Below, piece by piece: positions 26,101 through 35,565 of a DNA stretch of 64,000 nt. Position 1 is the first letter of the stretch, and each line of letters begins with the position of its first letter. The notes under the pieces are model-generated. The model did no database searches, was not told where the DNA came from, and worked only from the letters and a program-made list of their open reading frames with translations. Source of the DNA: an uncultured Opitutaceae bacterium (GTDB lineage Bacteria; Verrucomicrobiota; Verrucomicrobiia; Opitutales; Opitutaceae); assembly GCA_903891325.1 (NCBI GenBank), contig CAITEC010000036.1, forward strand, positions 31,976-95,975, in the 5' to 3' direction. The position numbers and the translations under genes were made by a program.

Positions 26101-26775
26101 ATGAGTCAAGGGATCAAGGACCCGGGAGAACTGCAGAACATCTACCGGCGCCGGTTCGACAGGAACACGGCCTATCGGAAGCTCCTTTGGAGGGAGCTCA
26201 ACGCATCATTTTTCCAGCGCCTGATCGCACCGGATGCGGCGGTTCTCGACCTGGGTTGCGGCTACGGGGAGTTCATCAACGACATTCGCTGCGGCAGAAA
26301 GTTTGGGATGGACCTGAATCCGTCGTCACGGGCGCACCTCGACCCCGATGTGACCCACCTCTCCCAGGACTCGTCGATGCCCTGGCCTATTCCCGAGGAA
26401 TCGCTCGACGTCGTGTTCACGAGCAATTTCTTCGAGCACCTTCCCGACAAACTGGCGATTCGGAATACCCTGACAGAGGCGCGGCGGGCCTTAAAGCCAG
26501 GGGGGCGGCTGATCGCGCTTGGGCCCAACATCAAGTATGTTCCCGGTGCCTACTGGGACTTCTGGGATCATTTCCTCTGCCTGACTGAAATGTCCCTTGG
26601 CGAGGCCTTCGAGAACAACGGGTTCAGGGTCACCGTGAGCCATGGTCGCTTCCTTCCCTACACGACGGTCAACATGCCGCAGTTTCCCGCTGCGATCATA
26701 AGGCTCTACCTGGCCATCCCGTTTCTCTGGCGAATCTTCGGAAGGCAGTTCCTGGTCGTCGCCGAGCGTGTTTGA
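26101..26775 (+). CDS. Class I SAM-dependent methyltransferase
   Basis: A 224-residue protein. The SAM-binding loop is AAVLDLGCGYGEFIND (about residues 46-61), followed by FGMDLNPSS (acidic loop II) and VVFTSNFFEHLPD. ALKPGGRLIALGPN is the usual post-core motif. The C-terminal part is hydrophobic (IIRLYLAIPFLWRIFG), suggesting a membrane-associated end. Methyltransferases in such loci cap or modify sugars or lipid carriers; the target is unknown. It follows the toxin-antitoxin pair and converges on the epimerase gene 20 bp away. Confidence 0.84.
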   Translation: MSQGIKDPGELQNIYRRRFDRNTAYRKLLWRELNASFFQRLIAPDAAVLDLGCGYGEFINDIRCGRKFGMDLNPSSRAHLDPDVTHLSQDSSMPWPIPEESLDVVFTSNFFEHLPDKLAIRNTLTEARRALKPGGRLIALGPNIKYVPGAYWDFWDHFLCLTEMSLGEAFENNGFRVTVSHGRFLPYTTVNMPQFPAAIIRLYLAIPFLWRIFGRQFLVVAERV

Positions 26776-26795
26776 GCGACCGGCCGGTAACCGGT

Positions 26796-27767
26796 TCAGG
26801 CCGACCGCTCGTAGACCCAGCGGTTCGCCGCGAGCCAGCGGAGGGTCTTCACGATGCCCTGCTCGATGGTCAGCTTCGGTTTCCAGCCAGTCGCCTGGAT
26901 TTTTTTTGTCTCAAGGAAGATGAATGGGTTGTCCCCGATCCAGCCGCGGTCGCCACCGGCAAAACGGAGTTCGGGACTCAAGCCTAGCGCCGCGCAGATG
27001 ATTCGTATGCTGTCCTTGACCTGTACGTACTCCGGCGTCCCTAGGTTGTAGATCTGGGTATGGTGCGGCGCTTTCGCCGCCGTGCCCAGGCCAGCGACAT
27101 GGAGGATGGCGTCGATGCAGTCCTGGACGTACAGGTAACTTTTCCGCTGTGTCCCGTCGCCGAGGACCCGGAGCCAGGTCGGATGCTCCGTCAGTTGCCG
27201 ATGAAAGTCGAAGATGTGGCCGTGCGTGTAACGCTCGCCCAGGATCGAGACGAAGCGGAAAATGTAGGCTTCGAAGCCGAATGCCTCGCCGTATGCCGAA
27301 ATGAGCCCCTCGCAGGCGGATTTTGAGGCCCCGTACAGGGATGTCTGGACGGGAAATGGAGCGTCCTCCGGTGTGGGAATAATGGCTGCCTCCCCGTAGA
27401 CTGATCCGGTGGAGGAAAACACCAGGCGCCGGATCTTGTTCGACCGCATGGCCTCAAGCACGTTGAAGGTAGCAATCGTATTCTGCTCGAGGTCTTTTCC
27501 CGTGTGTTCCGGGCCGAAACGCACATCCGCGTTCGCCGCCAGGTGAAAGACCAGCTCGCAACCGTGCATGGCGGCGGTCAGGGCGGAAACGTCGAGATTG
27601 TCGCCGCGAGCGAGGCGGAATCCGGGATGGGTGACCGCTCCTTCGAGAAACCGTGCGTCCCCGGTCGAAAAATTATCCCAGCCAACAACCTCGGCGCCGG
27701 CGAGGAGCAGCCGGTCTACGAGGTTGGAGCCGATGAATCCGGCGGCCCCGGTCACGAAATATTTCAT
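26796..27767 (-). CDS. NAD-dependent epimerase/dehydratase (UDP-glucose 4-epimerase-like)
   Basis: A 323-residue extended SDR. The cofactor loop is FVTGAAGFIGSNLVDRLL (Gly7, Gly10, Gly13), then WDNFSTGDARFL, HLAANADVRFG, FSSTGSVYGEAA and the catalytic YGASK. The C-terminal half carries sugar-nucleotide-binding features (RFVSILGERYTHGHIFDFHR). The likely job is epimerisation or dehydration of a nucleotide sugar for the surface glycan; the exact sugar is not readable. The start is ATG 27767, overlapping the upstream methyltransferase stop by 4 bp. A longer start at 27971 would read inside that gene. Confidence 0.88.
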   Translation of the reverse strand: MKYFVTGAAGFIGSNLVDRLLLAGAEVVGWDNFSTGDARFLEGAVTHPGFRLARGDNLDVSALTAAMHGCELVFHLAANADVRFGPEHTGKDLEQNTIATFNVLEAMRSNKIRRLVFSSTGSVYGEAAIIPTPEDAPFPVQTSLYGASKSACEGLISAYGEAFGFEAYIFRFVSILGERYTHGHIFDFHRQLTEHPTWLRVLGDGTQRKSYLYVQDCIDAILHVAGLGTAAKAPHHTQIYNLGTPEYVQVKDSIRIICAALGLSPELRFAGGDRGWIGDNPFIFLETKKIQATGWKPKLTIEQGIVKTLRWLAANRWVYERSA

Positions 27768-28708
27768 GGGAGCTGCCTCGTTTCCTTGCCCAGTACCAGG
27801 ACGCATCGAATCCCGCAGGGGTAGGACAGCAGAGAGCTGAAGGCGGCTTCCAGCCGCATGACCAGAGAAAAGAGCGGGCTGGCCCTGGTGTTTCGGATCT
27901 GCCGCAGCACGACCCTCGATTTTTCGTCCTCTGGGGCCGACAGCTTCCGGCGATTCCACTTCTTCACGCACCAGAAGGCGGGGTAGGGCAGGAACCCGAG
28001 ATGCGTCGCCTTTTTCACCGTGAAACCGGCCGCAATTGCAAGCGCCCTGATCTCGGAAAGGCGATAGCGGCGGTAGTGCATCAGGTGCTCGTCGTATATG
28101 TCGTGGAGGGCGGGGTTTGACGGAACCTCGATGTGGGCGATCCCCCCGGGCTTGAGTATCCGGTGCATATGCGCAAGCGCGGAGGCGTCGTCGTCAATGT
28201 GCTCGAGGACGTTCAGGCAGGTGATTCCGTCGACGCACGAATCGGGCAGGGGACACTTTCGGAGGTCGAATTGCAGAAGTGGAAGCCCGGGCATCTGCCC
28301 AGCCATCTTCTCAAGGGGGCCGGGAAGGTAGTCGGCGCCGATCATGTCCGCTTCCGGCAGCGCCCGGGAAAGGTCCTCGAAGATGAAACCGGAGGCGCAC
28401 CCGGCGTCGAGGATCCGGAGCGGGCGGCGGGCGGCCAGCCTTAGCATGCTGCGCACGGCGAGCCGGCGGGACTCCCGGCCGATCGGGTGTTCACGGCCGG
28501 CCTCGATCTCATTCATGTCGGAAAGCCGGTCGTTCCAGTGGCTGTCCGTCGCGTCGTAGGCCAAAACGCGAACCTGCCCTGAATCCAGCTCGAACGAGCC
28601 GCCAGTCCAGCGCGGTCGCGCGGCGGATCCGGGGGGCGCCGGCCAGGGGAAGTCGTCCCCGGAAAAAAATCCCCGGCGCCGTTCGTCAACCTGCAATCCC
28701 GAAGTCAT
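27764..28708 (-). CDS. Class I SAM-dependent methyltransferase
   Basis: A 314-residue protein. The N-terminal 95 residues contain WNDRLSDMNEIEAGREHPIG, then the SAM fold begins at LRILDAGCASGFIFEDLSRA, followed by MIGADYLPGPLEK, GITCLNVLEHIDDDASALAH and ILKPGGIAHIEVPS. A hydrophobic C-terminus (LFSLVMRLEAAFSSLLSY) may contact the membrane. This layout is shared by methyltransferases found beside GtrB-type transferases, which probably act on lipid-linked sugars. It is coupled to the downstream epimerase by ATGA and starts 18 bp after the GT2 stop. Confidence 0.85.
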   Translation of the reverse strand: MTSGLQVDERRRGFFSGDDFPWPAPPGSAARPRWTGGSFELDSGQVRVLAYDATDSHWNDRLSDMNEIEAGREHPIGRESRRLAVRSMLRLAARRPLRILDAGCASGFIFEDLSRALPEADMIGADYLPGPLEKMAGQMPGLPLLQFDLRKCPLPDSCVDGITCLNVLEHIDDDASALAHMHRILKPGGIAHIEVPSNPALHDIYDEHLMHYRRYRLSEIRALAIAAGFTVKKATHLGFLPYPAFWCVKKWNRRKLSAPEDEKSRVVLRQIRNTRASPLFSLVMRLEAAFSSLLSYPCGIRCVLVLGKETRQLP

Positions 28709-28726
28709 CTGGCGGCGAAGGCCATT

Positions 28727-29677
28727 TCAGGGTCCCATTGGGGGAGGCGGCTTGATCCCCTCGGCGCGCTCGACGATGAATTTCGGCCGCGCCCGTACCT
28801 CCTCATAGATCCTGCCGATGTATTCGCCCAATATCCCGACGCTGATGAGCTGAACCCCGCTCAGGAAGGCCACGAGGATGACCAGCGTTGGGTTGCCCCA
28901 GACAATCGGCCAGCTCATGACCTTGAAAAGGAAATATACGGCCATAAGTAGGAAGGAGCCTCCAGCAATCACGAATCCGGCCTTGGTGGCGAGAGTCAAA
29001 GCGTAGGTTGAAAAGCAGAATACCCCGTTGAACCCGATCCGCAGGGATCCGAAAAAACGATTATAGTTGGTGTCCCCTGAAAAACGCGCCGGACGGTCGA
29101 AGGGAAGCAGGCACTGGCGGAATCCAACCAGCGCAACCAGGCCGCGCAGAAATCCGTGGCATTCCTTGAGTTTGAGAATCTCCGTCACGACCCTCCGGGA
29201 CATGAGGCGATAATCACCGGTATTCGGGGGAATCGCCACTTCCGCGACGCGATTTATGATTTTGTAGCCGGTCCCGGCCACGAGCCTCTTGATCCAGGGC
29301 TCCCCGGCACGATTACGCCGCTGGGCCAGCACCACATCGTACCCTTCTTTCCATTTGCCCATCATTCCGGCGATGAGCTCGGGCGGGTCCTGCAGGTCCA
29401 CGTCCATCACTATCACGGCCTCTCCGGAGGAATATTGCATCCCTGCAATCGTGGCCATGGGCTGCCCGAAGCGGCGCGAGAATTTGAGGAGCTTGATTCT
29501 TTCATCCAGGCCGCGGTGCTCGAGAATCACCTCCTCGGTGCGGTCGCGGGAAGGGTCGAGCGAAAAAATGACCTCGTAGTCCTCGGTTAACCCTCCCAAA
29601 ATCGATTGGACGCGCCGAAGAAACTCGGCGATATTTTTCTCCTCGCAGTAAACGGGAACGACGATCGAAAGGATCAT
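28727..29677 (-). CDS. DPM/GtrB-like GT2 glycosyltransferase, membrane-anchored
   Basis: A 316-residue protein. The GT2 catalytic domain begins SIVVPVYCEEKNIAEFLRRV, with MDVDLQDPPELI as the DxD region and GDYRLMSRRVV and FLRGLVALVGFRQ behind. Two C-terminal membrane segments (about 235-260 and 270-295) end in VGILGEYIGRIYEEVRARPK, a hallmark of polyprenyl-phosphate glucosyl/mannosyl transferases of the GtrB/DPM type. It probably loads one sugar onto undecaprenyl phosphate, which the GtrA protein at 24749 could flip. ATG 29677 is chosen; an in-frame GTG at 29713 adds 12 residues. Confidence 0.88.
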   Translation of the reverse strand: MILSIVVPVYCEEKNIAEFLRRVQSILGGLTEDYEVIFSLDPSRDRTEEVILEHRGLDERIKLLKFSRRFGQPMATIAGMQYSSGEAVIVMDVDLQDPPELIAGMMGKWKEGYDVVLAQRRNRAGEPWIKRLVAGTGYKIINRVAEVAIPPNTGDYRLMSRRVVTEILKLKECHGFLRGLVALVGFRQCLLPFDRPARFSGDTNYNRFFGSLRIGFNGVFCFSTYALTLATKAGFVIAGGSFLLMAVYFLFKVMSWPIVWGNPTLVILVAFLSGVQLISVGILGEYIGRIYEEVRARPKFIVERAEGIKPPPPMGP

Positions 29678-29801
29678 GGACTGGGATGGGGGCGCAGTTT
29701 TCTCCGGCGACACGCCTGAATGGCGGAATGCCCGGCCTACGGCATGAGCTCATGCGGCCCATTCTCTGGCAAGTATTTATTAAAAATTAGCGCGGCCTTC
29801 A

Positions 29802-32054
29802 TCAGGGACCCTCGGTATCGGCGCGGCGAATCTCGACCTCCTGGATTCGAACCATGAGTTTGCGGGCATCGCCGGCGAGATGCACAAGCCACTGGTTCGG
29901 GCTATCGACCGCCAACCTGAAGAGATTGGATCCGGGATTGAGAAACACTGGAAAGTCGATAAAGGCGTCGTTGTCGAAATCGCGGTGCTGCGGCCTGCCG
30001 GTTCGCTCGTCGGTCAGCGTGACTGCCCGATGGGGGGGCGGATTTGCCGGACCACTTAGGGCATGAAATAGCAGGTGGTAGCGCCCCGCGCCGGAACCGA
30101 AATCGACGATTTCAATCTGCATTTGATCGCCTACCCAACACCAGGTCAGAATGCCGTCGCGTTCAATCCCTTGCGGGTTGCGAAGAATGAGTTCGGGGCT
30201 TGCCTCGCGATTGCCATAGAACGCGATTCGTTCACCGGTTACGAGCCAGCTGTCAGCAATGTGGGCCGGCAGCCGTCGAAAAGCGAACTGGTCCTGCGGC
30301 ACGGGCCGATCCCCTATCGCGCTGGTGTCGGCATACATGTCGGAATGACGGCCGTGGTATGCGAGCCAGGCGTTCACGATCGGATGCTGCTCCTTGATCA
30401 CATAACGCCTATCGGGATGGCTATCCAATTCGCGATACACTGCCCGCGCGCCGGGCGAGTTCACCGCCGCCAGTATTTCAGCGTTGTCGAGGACCTGTTT
30501 TTCAAGGTTCCACGATCCCATCCCGGCGCTCGCGACCAGCAGGCATAGAGCAAGTGTTCCGCCGAACGCTACTCGGCGGTTCCGCCCGGCCGACGCGCTC
30601 GCGCGGACCGGGTGCGTCCAATTCCGGTGCGGCAGGAAATGCGCGGCAATCTGCATGCGCCGCAATCCCAGGGTGATCAGCAAAACTTCCAACGGAAGAA
30701 AGGTAACCAGGAGCTTGTTGAATGGATAGGGGTGAAATATCGACCCGAAACGGAGCACGGCAAGGGCGGACACAGGCACCGCTGCAGCGCCGGCCAAAAG
30801 GCACGCCCGGCTCAAGCTCCGTGAAAACAGCCCCGCAGCCATGGGGAGGAGAAGGAGAATGCCCGAGAATTCTGCGACCATGCAAAGCGCGTTGTTCGCG
30901 AGGCCCGGTCCAAAGAAAAGTTCAGCCCATCCCGCCCATGTGCCTGAGTACGGCACAAGGCTGGTCAACTTAACAGACTCCATCCCTCCGGCGGCTCCGT
31001 ACTGCCCGGCGGCAAACGCCCATGCGTAACAAATGGCGTAGGGCGCTGCTGCCAGTAGCGATCCGCCTGCGGACAGCGCCATTAGTACCACACGCCGTCG
31101 GATGCTAAGCCGAAGGGACGAGAGGCAAATGAACCCGGCGACGCCCACGCCGAGGATATAGACCTCGGTGTAGGCGCATAGGAGAAAGCCGAGGAGCAAA
31201 GCTGCGCTCACACACGCCAGCCAGAACTGCCGGGGAGCGGAGAAAAGGGCGAGAAGCAGCGAAGGGACAACGAAAAGTGTCTCGGTTTGGGAGACAAAGC
31301 CATCCAAATGGGCCTTGGTGAAAGCGGGGAGGATTCCGGCCCAAATGGCGCCGAGGAAGGCTAGCCGGCGACCCGCTCCGAGGCGGAGGAGGAGCTCCAT
31401 CATGACGACCGGAACGAGCGCCAGGAAGAAGATGGTGGTCACGCCGTAGGAGCCCTGTGAATCCGTCCCGGTTGTCACTGCGAGATACCCGTCGGGCACG
31501 GCTTGGCCGATCCTTCCCGTCTTCAAGTCGATGGGCTTGACGAGCCATGGGTGAAGCCCGACGTTTCCTAGCCCGGTGGAAAAGGGCATTTCAACCAGGA
31601 ACTGGCTTAATTGCACGCTGTTGACCTGATCCTGATGGGCGTATCCGAAGTATTCAGCAGGGCCTTTGAGAAACAGGCCGCTTGATTGAAAGGCGAATGC
31701 GACCAATCCCACAGCGACCCATCGCCGGAACCGGGAGGCGCCAGGTACTGGCCGAAATTTTCCACAACAGATTCCAAGCAGGCCGGCGAGCGCGATTGCC
31801 CACCCGATCCATGAAGACCAATGCAGCCTGACGTCGAGATAGAGAAGGCCCTGCAGAAACAGCAAGTTGGCGCACCACCCGGAAATTCCCAGGAGCAGGA
31901 TATCGGACCTGACTCGCGGAGGACGCGATGGAACCAGCCTGGAAATCCAATACCCCCAACCCGCGGCCGTGAGCAGGGCGGTCGCCAACTGTGCGAGGAT
32001 GGTGATTCCGTGCGAGATCAAGTTAATTGGGGTTTCGAGCAAGCACGCGCTCAT
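29802..32054 (-). CDS. Large polytopic membrane protein, GT-C-like
   Basis: A 750-residue protein with about eleven hydrophobic segments up to residue 530 and a soluble C-terminal domain (about 540-750) that includes VKEQHPIVNAWLAYHGRHSD-type text and a beta-rich end. A large loop at about 125-205 (GPAEYFGYAHQDQVNSVQLS, HPWLVKPIDLKTG) lies where GT-C enzymes bind the lipid donor. No family was recognised firmly; polymerase or GT-C transferase are both possible. The ATG at 32054 overlaps the upstream GT4 gene by 32 bp, so a later start cannot be excluded. After its stop, 29678-29801 holds the spacer to the GT2 gene. Confidence 0.72.
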   Translation of the reverse strand: MSACLLETPINLISHGITILAQLATALLTAAGWGYWISRLVPSRPPRVRSDILLLGISGWCANLLFLQGLLYLDVRLHWSSWIGWAIALAGLLGICCGKFRPVPGASRFRRWVAVGLVAFAFQSSGLFLKGPAEYFGYAHQDQVNSVQLSQFLVEMPFSTGLGNVGLHPWLVKPIDLKTGRIGQAVPDGYLAVTTGTDSQGSYGVTTIFFLALVPVVMMELLLRLGAGRRLAFLGAIWAGILPAFTKAHLDGFVSQTETLFVVPSLLLALFSAPRQFWLACVSAALLLGFLLCAYTEVYILGVGVAGFICLSSLRLSIRRRVVLMALSAGGSLLAAAPYAICYAWAFAAGQYGAAGGMESVKLTSLVPYSGTWAGWAELFFGPGLANNALCMVAEFSGILLLLPMAAGLFSRSLSRACLLAGAAAVPVSALAVLRFGSIFHPYPFNKLLVTFLPLEVLLITLGLRRMQIAAHFLPHRNWTHPVRASASAGRNRRVAFGGTLALCLLVASAGMGSWNLEKQVLDNAEILAAVNSPGARAVYRELDSHPDRRYVIKEQHPIVNAWLAYHGRHSDMYADTSAIGDRPVPQDQFAFRRLPAHIADSWLVTGERIAFYGNREASPELILRNPQGIERDGILTWCWVGDQMQIEIVDFGSGAGRYHLLFHALSGPANPPPHRAVTLTDERTGRPQHRDFDNDAFIDFPVFLNPGSNLFRLAVDSPNQWLVHLAGDARKLMVRIQEVEIRRADTEGP

Positions 32055-33150
32055 ACAATTCCAGTGTCTCCCTCGCGGTAGACTCCCATGTAAATCCCAA
32101 GGCCCGGTCCCGGCTCGCGCGCGAAAGCCTGCTCTGCAGCTCCACGTCGGCCTCGAGCGACAGCATCGACTGTGCGATGTCCATGGGCCTGGAAGGATCG
32201 ATGGGGAGAGCGGCGTTACCCGTCACCTCCCTGAGGCTTGCTCTGTCGCTCGCGATCACCGGGCATCCAAGTGACATAGCCTCAATGACGGGAAGCCCAA
32301 AACCTTCGTACCAGCTGGGAAAAATCAAAGCCTCGGCGCCCATGTAAAGTCCGGGCATGTTTTCCTCGGGGGCATAGCCGAGATAATTGACTATTCCCCG
32401 GCGGCGGAGGCTCTCGATGCGGGTCTTGAGTCGCTCGGATTTCCAGCCTTGGCCCCCGGCGATCTGGAGTGAAAGCTTCCTCGGGCTTTGTTCCCAATAT
32501 ATCTCCATCGCATCCAGCAGCGTTTCATAATTCTTGCGGGGCTCCAGTGAGCCGACCGCCAGCCAATAGTCGCGGACTTTGGGGCGGGTGACTGCCACCG
32601 TGCGACTCTTCGGTCCGAGCGGCGTGACCGCCCACGGCTTTCGGTTGGTGTCAAGCCAGTTGGGAAGAACGCGATCAAATTCGTCCTTTGAGCTCTGTGA
32701 AATAAACACGAATCCGTCGGCATTGTGAAGGGCCCGCAAGATGCCGTCCTGACAGGCCAGGCGATTTGCTTCCGTGGCATACTCTGGGACCATCCAGAAG
32801 CTAACGTCGTAAACGGTGAAAACGAGGCTAGCCCCGTTGATTTTTGGGGCCTGGTGGGAGTTTGCGTGGACAATCTCCGGCCGGCCGAATAGCGGCTGCC
32901 CGGCGCGAACTCGGTCCCAGGCCTCGGTGGCCCGCCCGGGCGCCATTCCGCGGAAGGGATTCTCGGCAACGCCCGCCGGCAGGGCAGTCCCCTCGCTGGT
33001 GTCCTCGTTGATCCAGCGGTCAAACTGGTGGTACAGGGTGTAACTGTGGTGGGGGGCTATCCGGGCCATTTCACGGATCAGGGCGTCCGCGTACCAGCCG
33101 CATCCGGCCTTTTCGACGCAGGTTTGAGCGACATCGAAGCCAATGCGCAT
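32023..33150 (-). CDS. GT4-family glycosyltransferase
   Basis: A 375-residue GT-B-fold transferase. The N-terminal half starts RIGFDVAQTCVEKAGCGWYA, where the Gly/Trp-rich loop contacts the acceptor. The C-terminal half has WLAVGSLEPRKNYETLLDA, the standard nucleotide-sugar entry, then YLGYAPEENMPGLYMGAEAL and FPSWYEGFGLPVIEAMSLGC, the E-x7-E motif of retaining GT4 enzymes. Similar proteins add mannose or rhamnose to O-antigens; specificity is not readable. It lies in a run of four transferase genes with gaps or overlaps under 35 bp. Confidence 0.9.
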   Translation of the reverse strand: MRIGFDVAQTCVEKAGCGWYADALIREMARIAPHHSYTLYHQFDRWINEDTSEGTALPAGVAENPFRGMAPGRATEAWDRVRAGQPLFGRPEIVHANSHQAPKINGASLVFTVYDVSFWMVPEYATEANRLACQDGILRALHNADGFVFISQSSKDEFDRVLPNWLDTNRKPWAVTPLGPKSRTVAVTRPKVRDYWLAVGSLEPRKNYETLLDAMEIYWEQSPRKLSLQIAGGQGWKSERLKTRIESLRRRGIVNYLGYAPEENMPGLYMGAEALIFPSWYEGFGLPVIEAMSLGCPVIASDRASLREVTGNAALPIDPSRPMDIAQSMLSLEADVELQSRLSRASRDRALGFTWESTARETLELYERVLARNPN

Positions 33151-33154
33151 GGGT

Positions 33155-34036
33155 TTAAGCTTTCGCTCCCTTCAGGTGTCCCTCGAGTTCGGCCAGCCAC
33201 GGCGGGGTCAGCCGGACGTGAAAACGCGCGGCATTCCGGAGGACTGAGGCGACAAACTGCCGAATATAGAACGTCCGCTCCTCCGGAAGCGACGAGGCCG
33301 GGGCGGCCGCGGCCTCGGCCTCGTAATGCGCCAGGTGCTGCAGCCATCGCTTTACGGCGGCCGGCGGAGCCCCATGCCGGAGGACAACCTGGAGGATTTC
33401 GCGGTGCGCCCTGACCCGCTGGCCGAGGGTCTTTGTGTCAGCGTGCAATCGCGAGCCGGCCAGAAACTGCCCACTGAGGTGATGGAAATCTGTCAGTTTG
33501 CCGACCCGCAGCCAATAGTCGTAGTCGAGGGCAAAATGAAGGGTGTCGTCCAGCAGGCCGCATCTTTCGATGACTTCGCGCCGCCAGAAGACCGCGGGCT
33601 GGCAAAGGAAGCAGACTTCCTGCAATCGGCAGTAATTCCACGGCTCGGTGTAGTAGTCCTCCATGATGCTGCCGTCGGCATGCAGATGGTGGGCGTCGCC
33701 GTAAAGGACAAGGCAGTCGGGGTGGGCCGAAAAATACGCCGCAACCCGCCCCAGTGCGCCCGGGTAATAGATGTCGTCCGAATTGAGGTAGGCCAGCACG
33801 TCGCCGGTGGCGGCCTGGAGCCCGCGGTTGATTGCGTCGGCCTGGCCGCCGTCCAATTCCGAAACCCAGCGGAAATGGGCCGGATGACTCCGCAAGATGT
33901 CAACTGAGCCGTCAGTGCTGCCCCCGTCGTGGATCAGGACCTCGAGGTCAGGGTAGTTTTGCGCCGCCAGGCTATCCAAGGTGGCCGGGAGATAGGCGGC
34001 CTGGTTGAAGGAGGGGACAATGACCGAAATTTTCAT
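33155..34036 (-). CDS. GT2-family glycosyltransferase
   Basis: A 293-residue GT-A-fold transferase: ISVIVPSFNQAAYLPATLDS, LEVLIHDGGSTDGSVDIL, WVSELDGGQADAINRGLQAA and VLAYLNSDDIYYPGAL, where the SDD is the metal-binding motif. The later CQPAVFWRREVIERCGLLDD places the catalytic acidic residues. The C-terminal part (about 205-293) is helical and probably contacts the acceptor or membrane. It overlaps the upstream GT4 gene by 4 bp (ATGA) and ends 4 bp before the next GT4 gene. Confidence 0.9.
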   Translation of the reverse strand: MKISVIVPSFNQAAYLPATLDSLAAQNYPDLEVLIHDGGSTDGSVDILRSHPAHFRWVSELDGGQADAINRGLQAATGDVLAYLNSDDIYYPGALGRVAAYFSAHPDCLVLYGDAHHLHADGSIMEDYYTEPWNYCRLQEVCFLCQPAVFWRREVIERCGLLDDTLHFALDYDYWLRVGKLTDFHHLSGQFLAGSRLHADTKTLGQRVRAHREILQVVLRHGAPPAAVKRWLQHLAHYEAEAAAAPASSLPEERTFYIRQFVASVLRNAARFHVRLTPPWLAELEGHLKGAKA

Positions 34037-35565
34037 GGGACGAGCAGATCGGTTTCGATCCCAGCTCCATCCCGCAGGCTGAGGGATGCAATTTGGACGC
34101 CGTGAGTCCGATGGTCGGCGTCACTTAACCTGGTGGCGTCGGGGACGATCAACGTGACTGGACGACCCCGGGGGAAAACGGGAAACCGGAGGATGGGGGA
34201 TGTTGCCGGCGGCACCCGGACCTGGCCGATCAGATCCGACCCGTGGTAGACCTTCAGGCTGCGCTCCGCCTGCATCGGGCGGAGAGCCAGTTCGAGGCGT
34301 TCGCGCTGGCTGGTGTTCGGCGTGCCAAAATACGCCTTTGGCGCGGTCCAGCCGTCCGTATAATATCCCTTCGTCGTTCGCCTGGCAGGACGCCGGGCGC
34401 AGGCAAGCAATTCGTCCAGGAACCGGCGGGCGTCCCGTTCGAAAGAAAAGCTTTTCAGGCGGTCGTAACCCCGCTCCCGCAAACGGGCGCGAAGCGGCCC
34501 GTCGGAAGCGATGCGCGACAGGGCCTCGGCGAGCTCCAGCGGCTTGGTGGTGTCAGCGTATAGGCAGGCATCGCCCCCCACTTCGGGCAGGGCTCCCGCC
34601 CGGCTGCTGAGGACGGGCAAGCCGAACGCCATGGCTTCCACCAGCGGAATGCCGAATCCTTCGTGCAGGGATGGGAAAACCAGCGCTGACGCCTCGCTCC
34701 ACACCGCGCCGAAGCGATCATCGGTCAGATGGCCGAGAAAGCGCACATTCGCGCCCAGGCCGAGGGTGGAGGCGAGCGACAGCAACTCGCGCATTGCCTG
34801 GTCGTCGTGGCCGGTCAGGACAAGGTCCCATGCTCCGTCTCCCGCCTGGCTTCGGTAGATCCCGTAGGCAAGAAAGAGGACCTCGTGGTTCTTGTGTCTC
34901 CACGCGTTAGCCGGGTAAAAAAAATAGGGCCGGCCGATCCTGTCCTGGCCCGGGAGCTCAACCCTCGGCCTCAAGCGCTCGTGGATCGCTATGGGTGAGC
35001 AGAACATCCGATCCCGCGGAAAACCGTAGTGATGGGCGACGCGGGACAGGGTGAACTCGGAGATTCCCTGGATGGTGTCCGCGGTCCGCATGGTCTCCTG
35101 GAAGACGTTTTCCCTGTGGGCCGCCACATCAGGGGAGAGCGAGAACGGGTAGTCTCGGTGCAGGACGTCCACGATTGTCGCCAGCGTGGGAATGCCCGGA
35201 AAGCTCCAGGTGCATTGGCCGAACGGGCAATAGAGAATGTCAGCGCCAAGCCGGGCGGTCAGGTCGCCGGGAGCGTCGAGCCAGGACCGTTCCGACGGAG
35301 AGTGGACGGGTGTCCTGACGTCGCCGCCGCCGGATCCCCCGACCAGGCATATCAATTCATCGCCGAAACGCGCCAGGGACCGAACCTCGGCGTGGGACTC
35401 CCCGCGAGTAAGAAAAAGCAGCCTGACGGGGACATGCCGCTGGCTTCCCAGCCACTTCAAATATTCGAAAATGAAGGGCTTAACCCCTCCGTTGGTTCCA
35501 CCAGAGAGAAGGTGCGTCAGATCGACGGCGATCGTCAGGGGGCGTGCTTGGGTGAATTCAGCCAT
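34033..35565 (-). CDS. GT4-family glycosyltransferase with C-terminal beta extension
   Basis: A 510-residue protein. Residues about 1-390 form a GT4 domain: TIAVDLTHLLSGGTNGGVKP, YCPFGQCTWSFPGIP, FYPANAWRHKNHEVL and FPSLHEGFGIPLVEAMAFGL with the E-x7-E motif. A further 110 residues follow (about 400-510, with YFGTPNTSQRERLELALRPM and VYHGSDLIGQVRVPP), a beta-rich extension not usual for GT4 and possibly an acceptor- or glycan-binding domain. The start is ATG 35565, overlapping the upstream gene by 8 bp; a GTG at 35613 would add 16 residues. Confidence 0.87.
   Translation of the reverse strand: MAEFTQARPLTIAVDLTHLLSGGTNGGVKPFIFEYLKWLGSQRHVPVRLLFLTRGESHAEVRSLARFGDELICLVGGSGGGDVRTPVHSPSERSWLDAPGDLTARLGADILYCPFGQCTWSFPGIPTLATIVDVLHRDYPFSLSPDVAAHRENVFQETMRTADTIQGISEFTLSRVAHHYGFPRDRMFCSPIAIHERLRPRVELPGQDRIGRPYFFYPANAWRHKNHEVLFLAYGIYRSQAGDGAWDLVLTGHDDQAMRELLSLASTLGLGANVRFLGHLTDDRFGAVWSEASALVFPSLHEGFGIPLVEAMAFGLPVLSSRAGALPEVGGDACLYADTTKPLELAEALSRIASDGPLRARLRERGYDRLKSFSFERDARRFLDELLACARRPARRTTKGYYTDGWTAPKAYFGTPNTSQRERLELALRPMQAERSLKVYHGSDLIGQVRVPPATSPILRFPVFPRGRPVTLIVPDATRLSDADHRTHGVQIASLSLRDGAGIETDLLVP

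Noticed and set aside
26776..26795. Palindromic GC-rich gap between convergent genes as a terminator
   Set aside because: Only short overlapping palindromes (accggccggt, aaccggtt) and no T-run; too weak to call.
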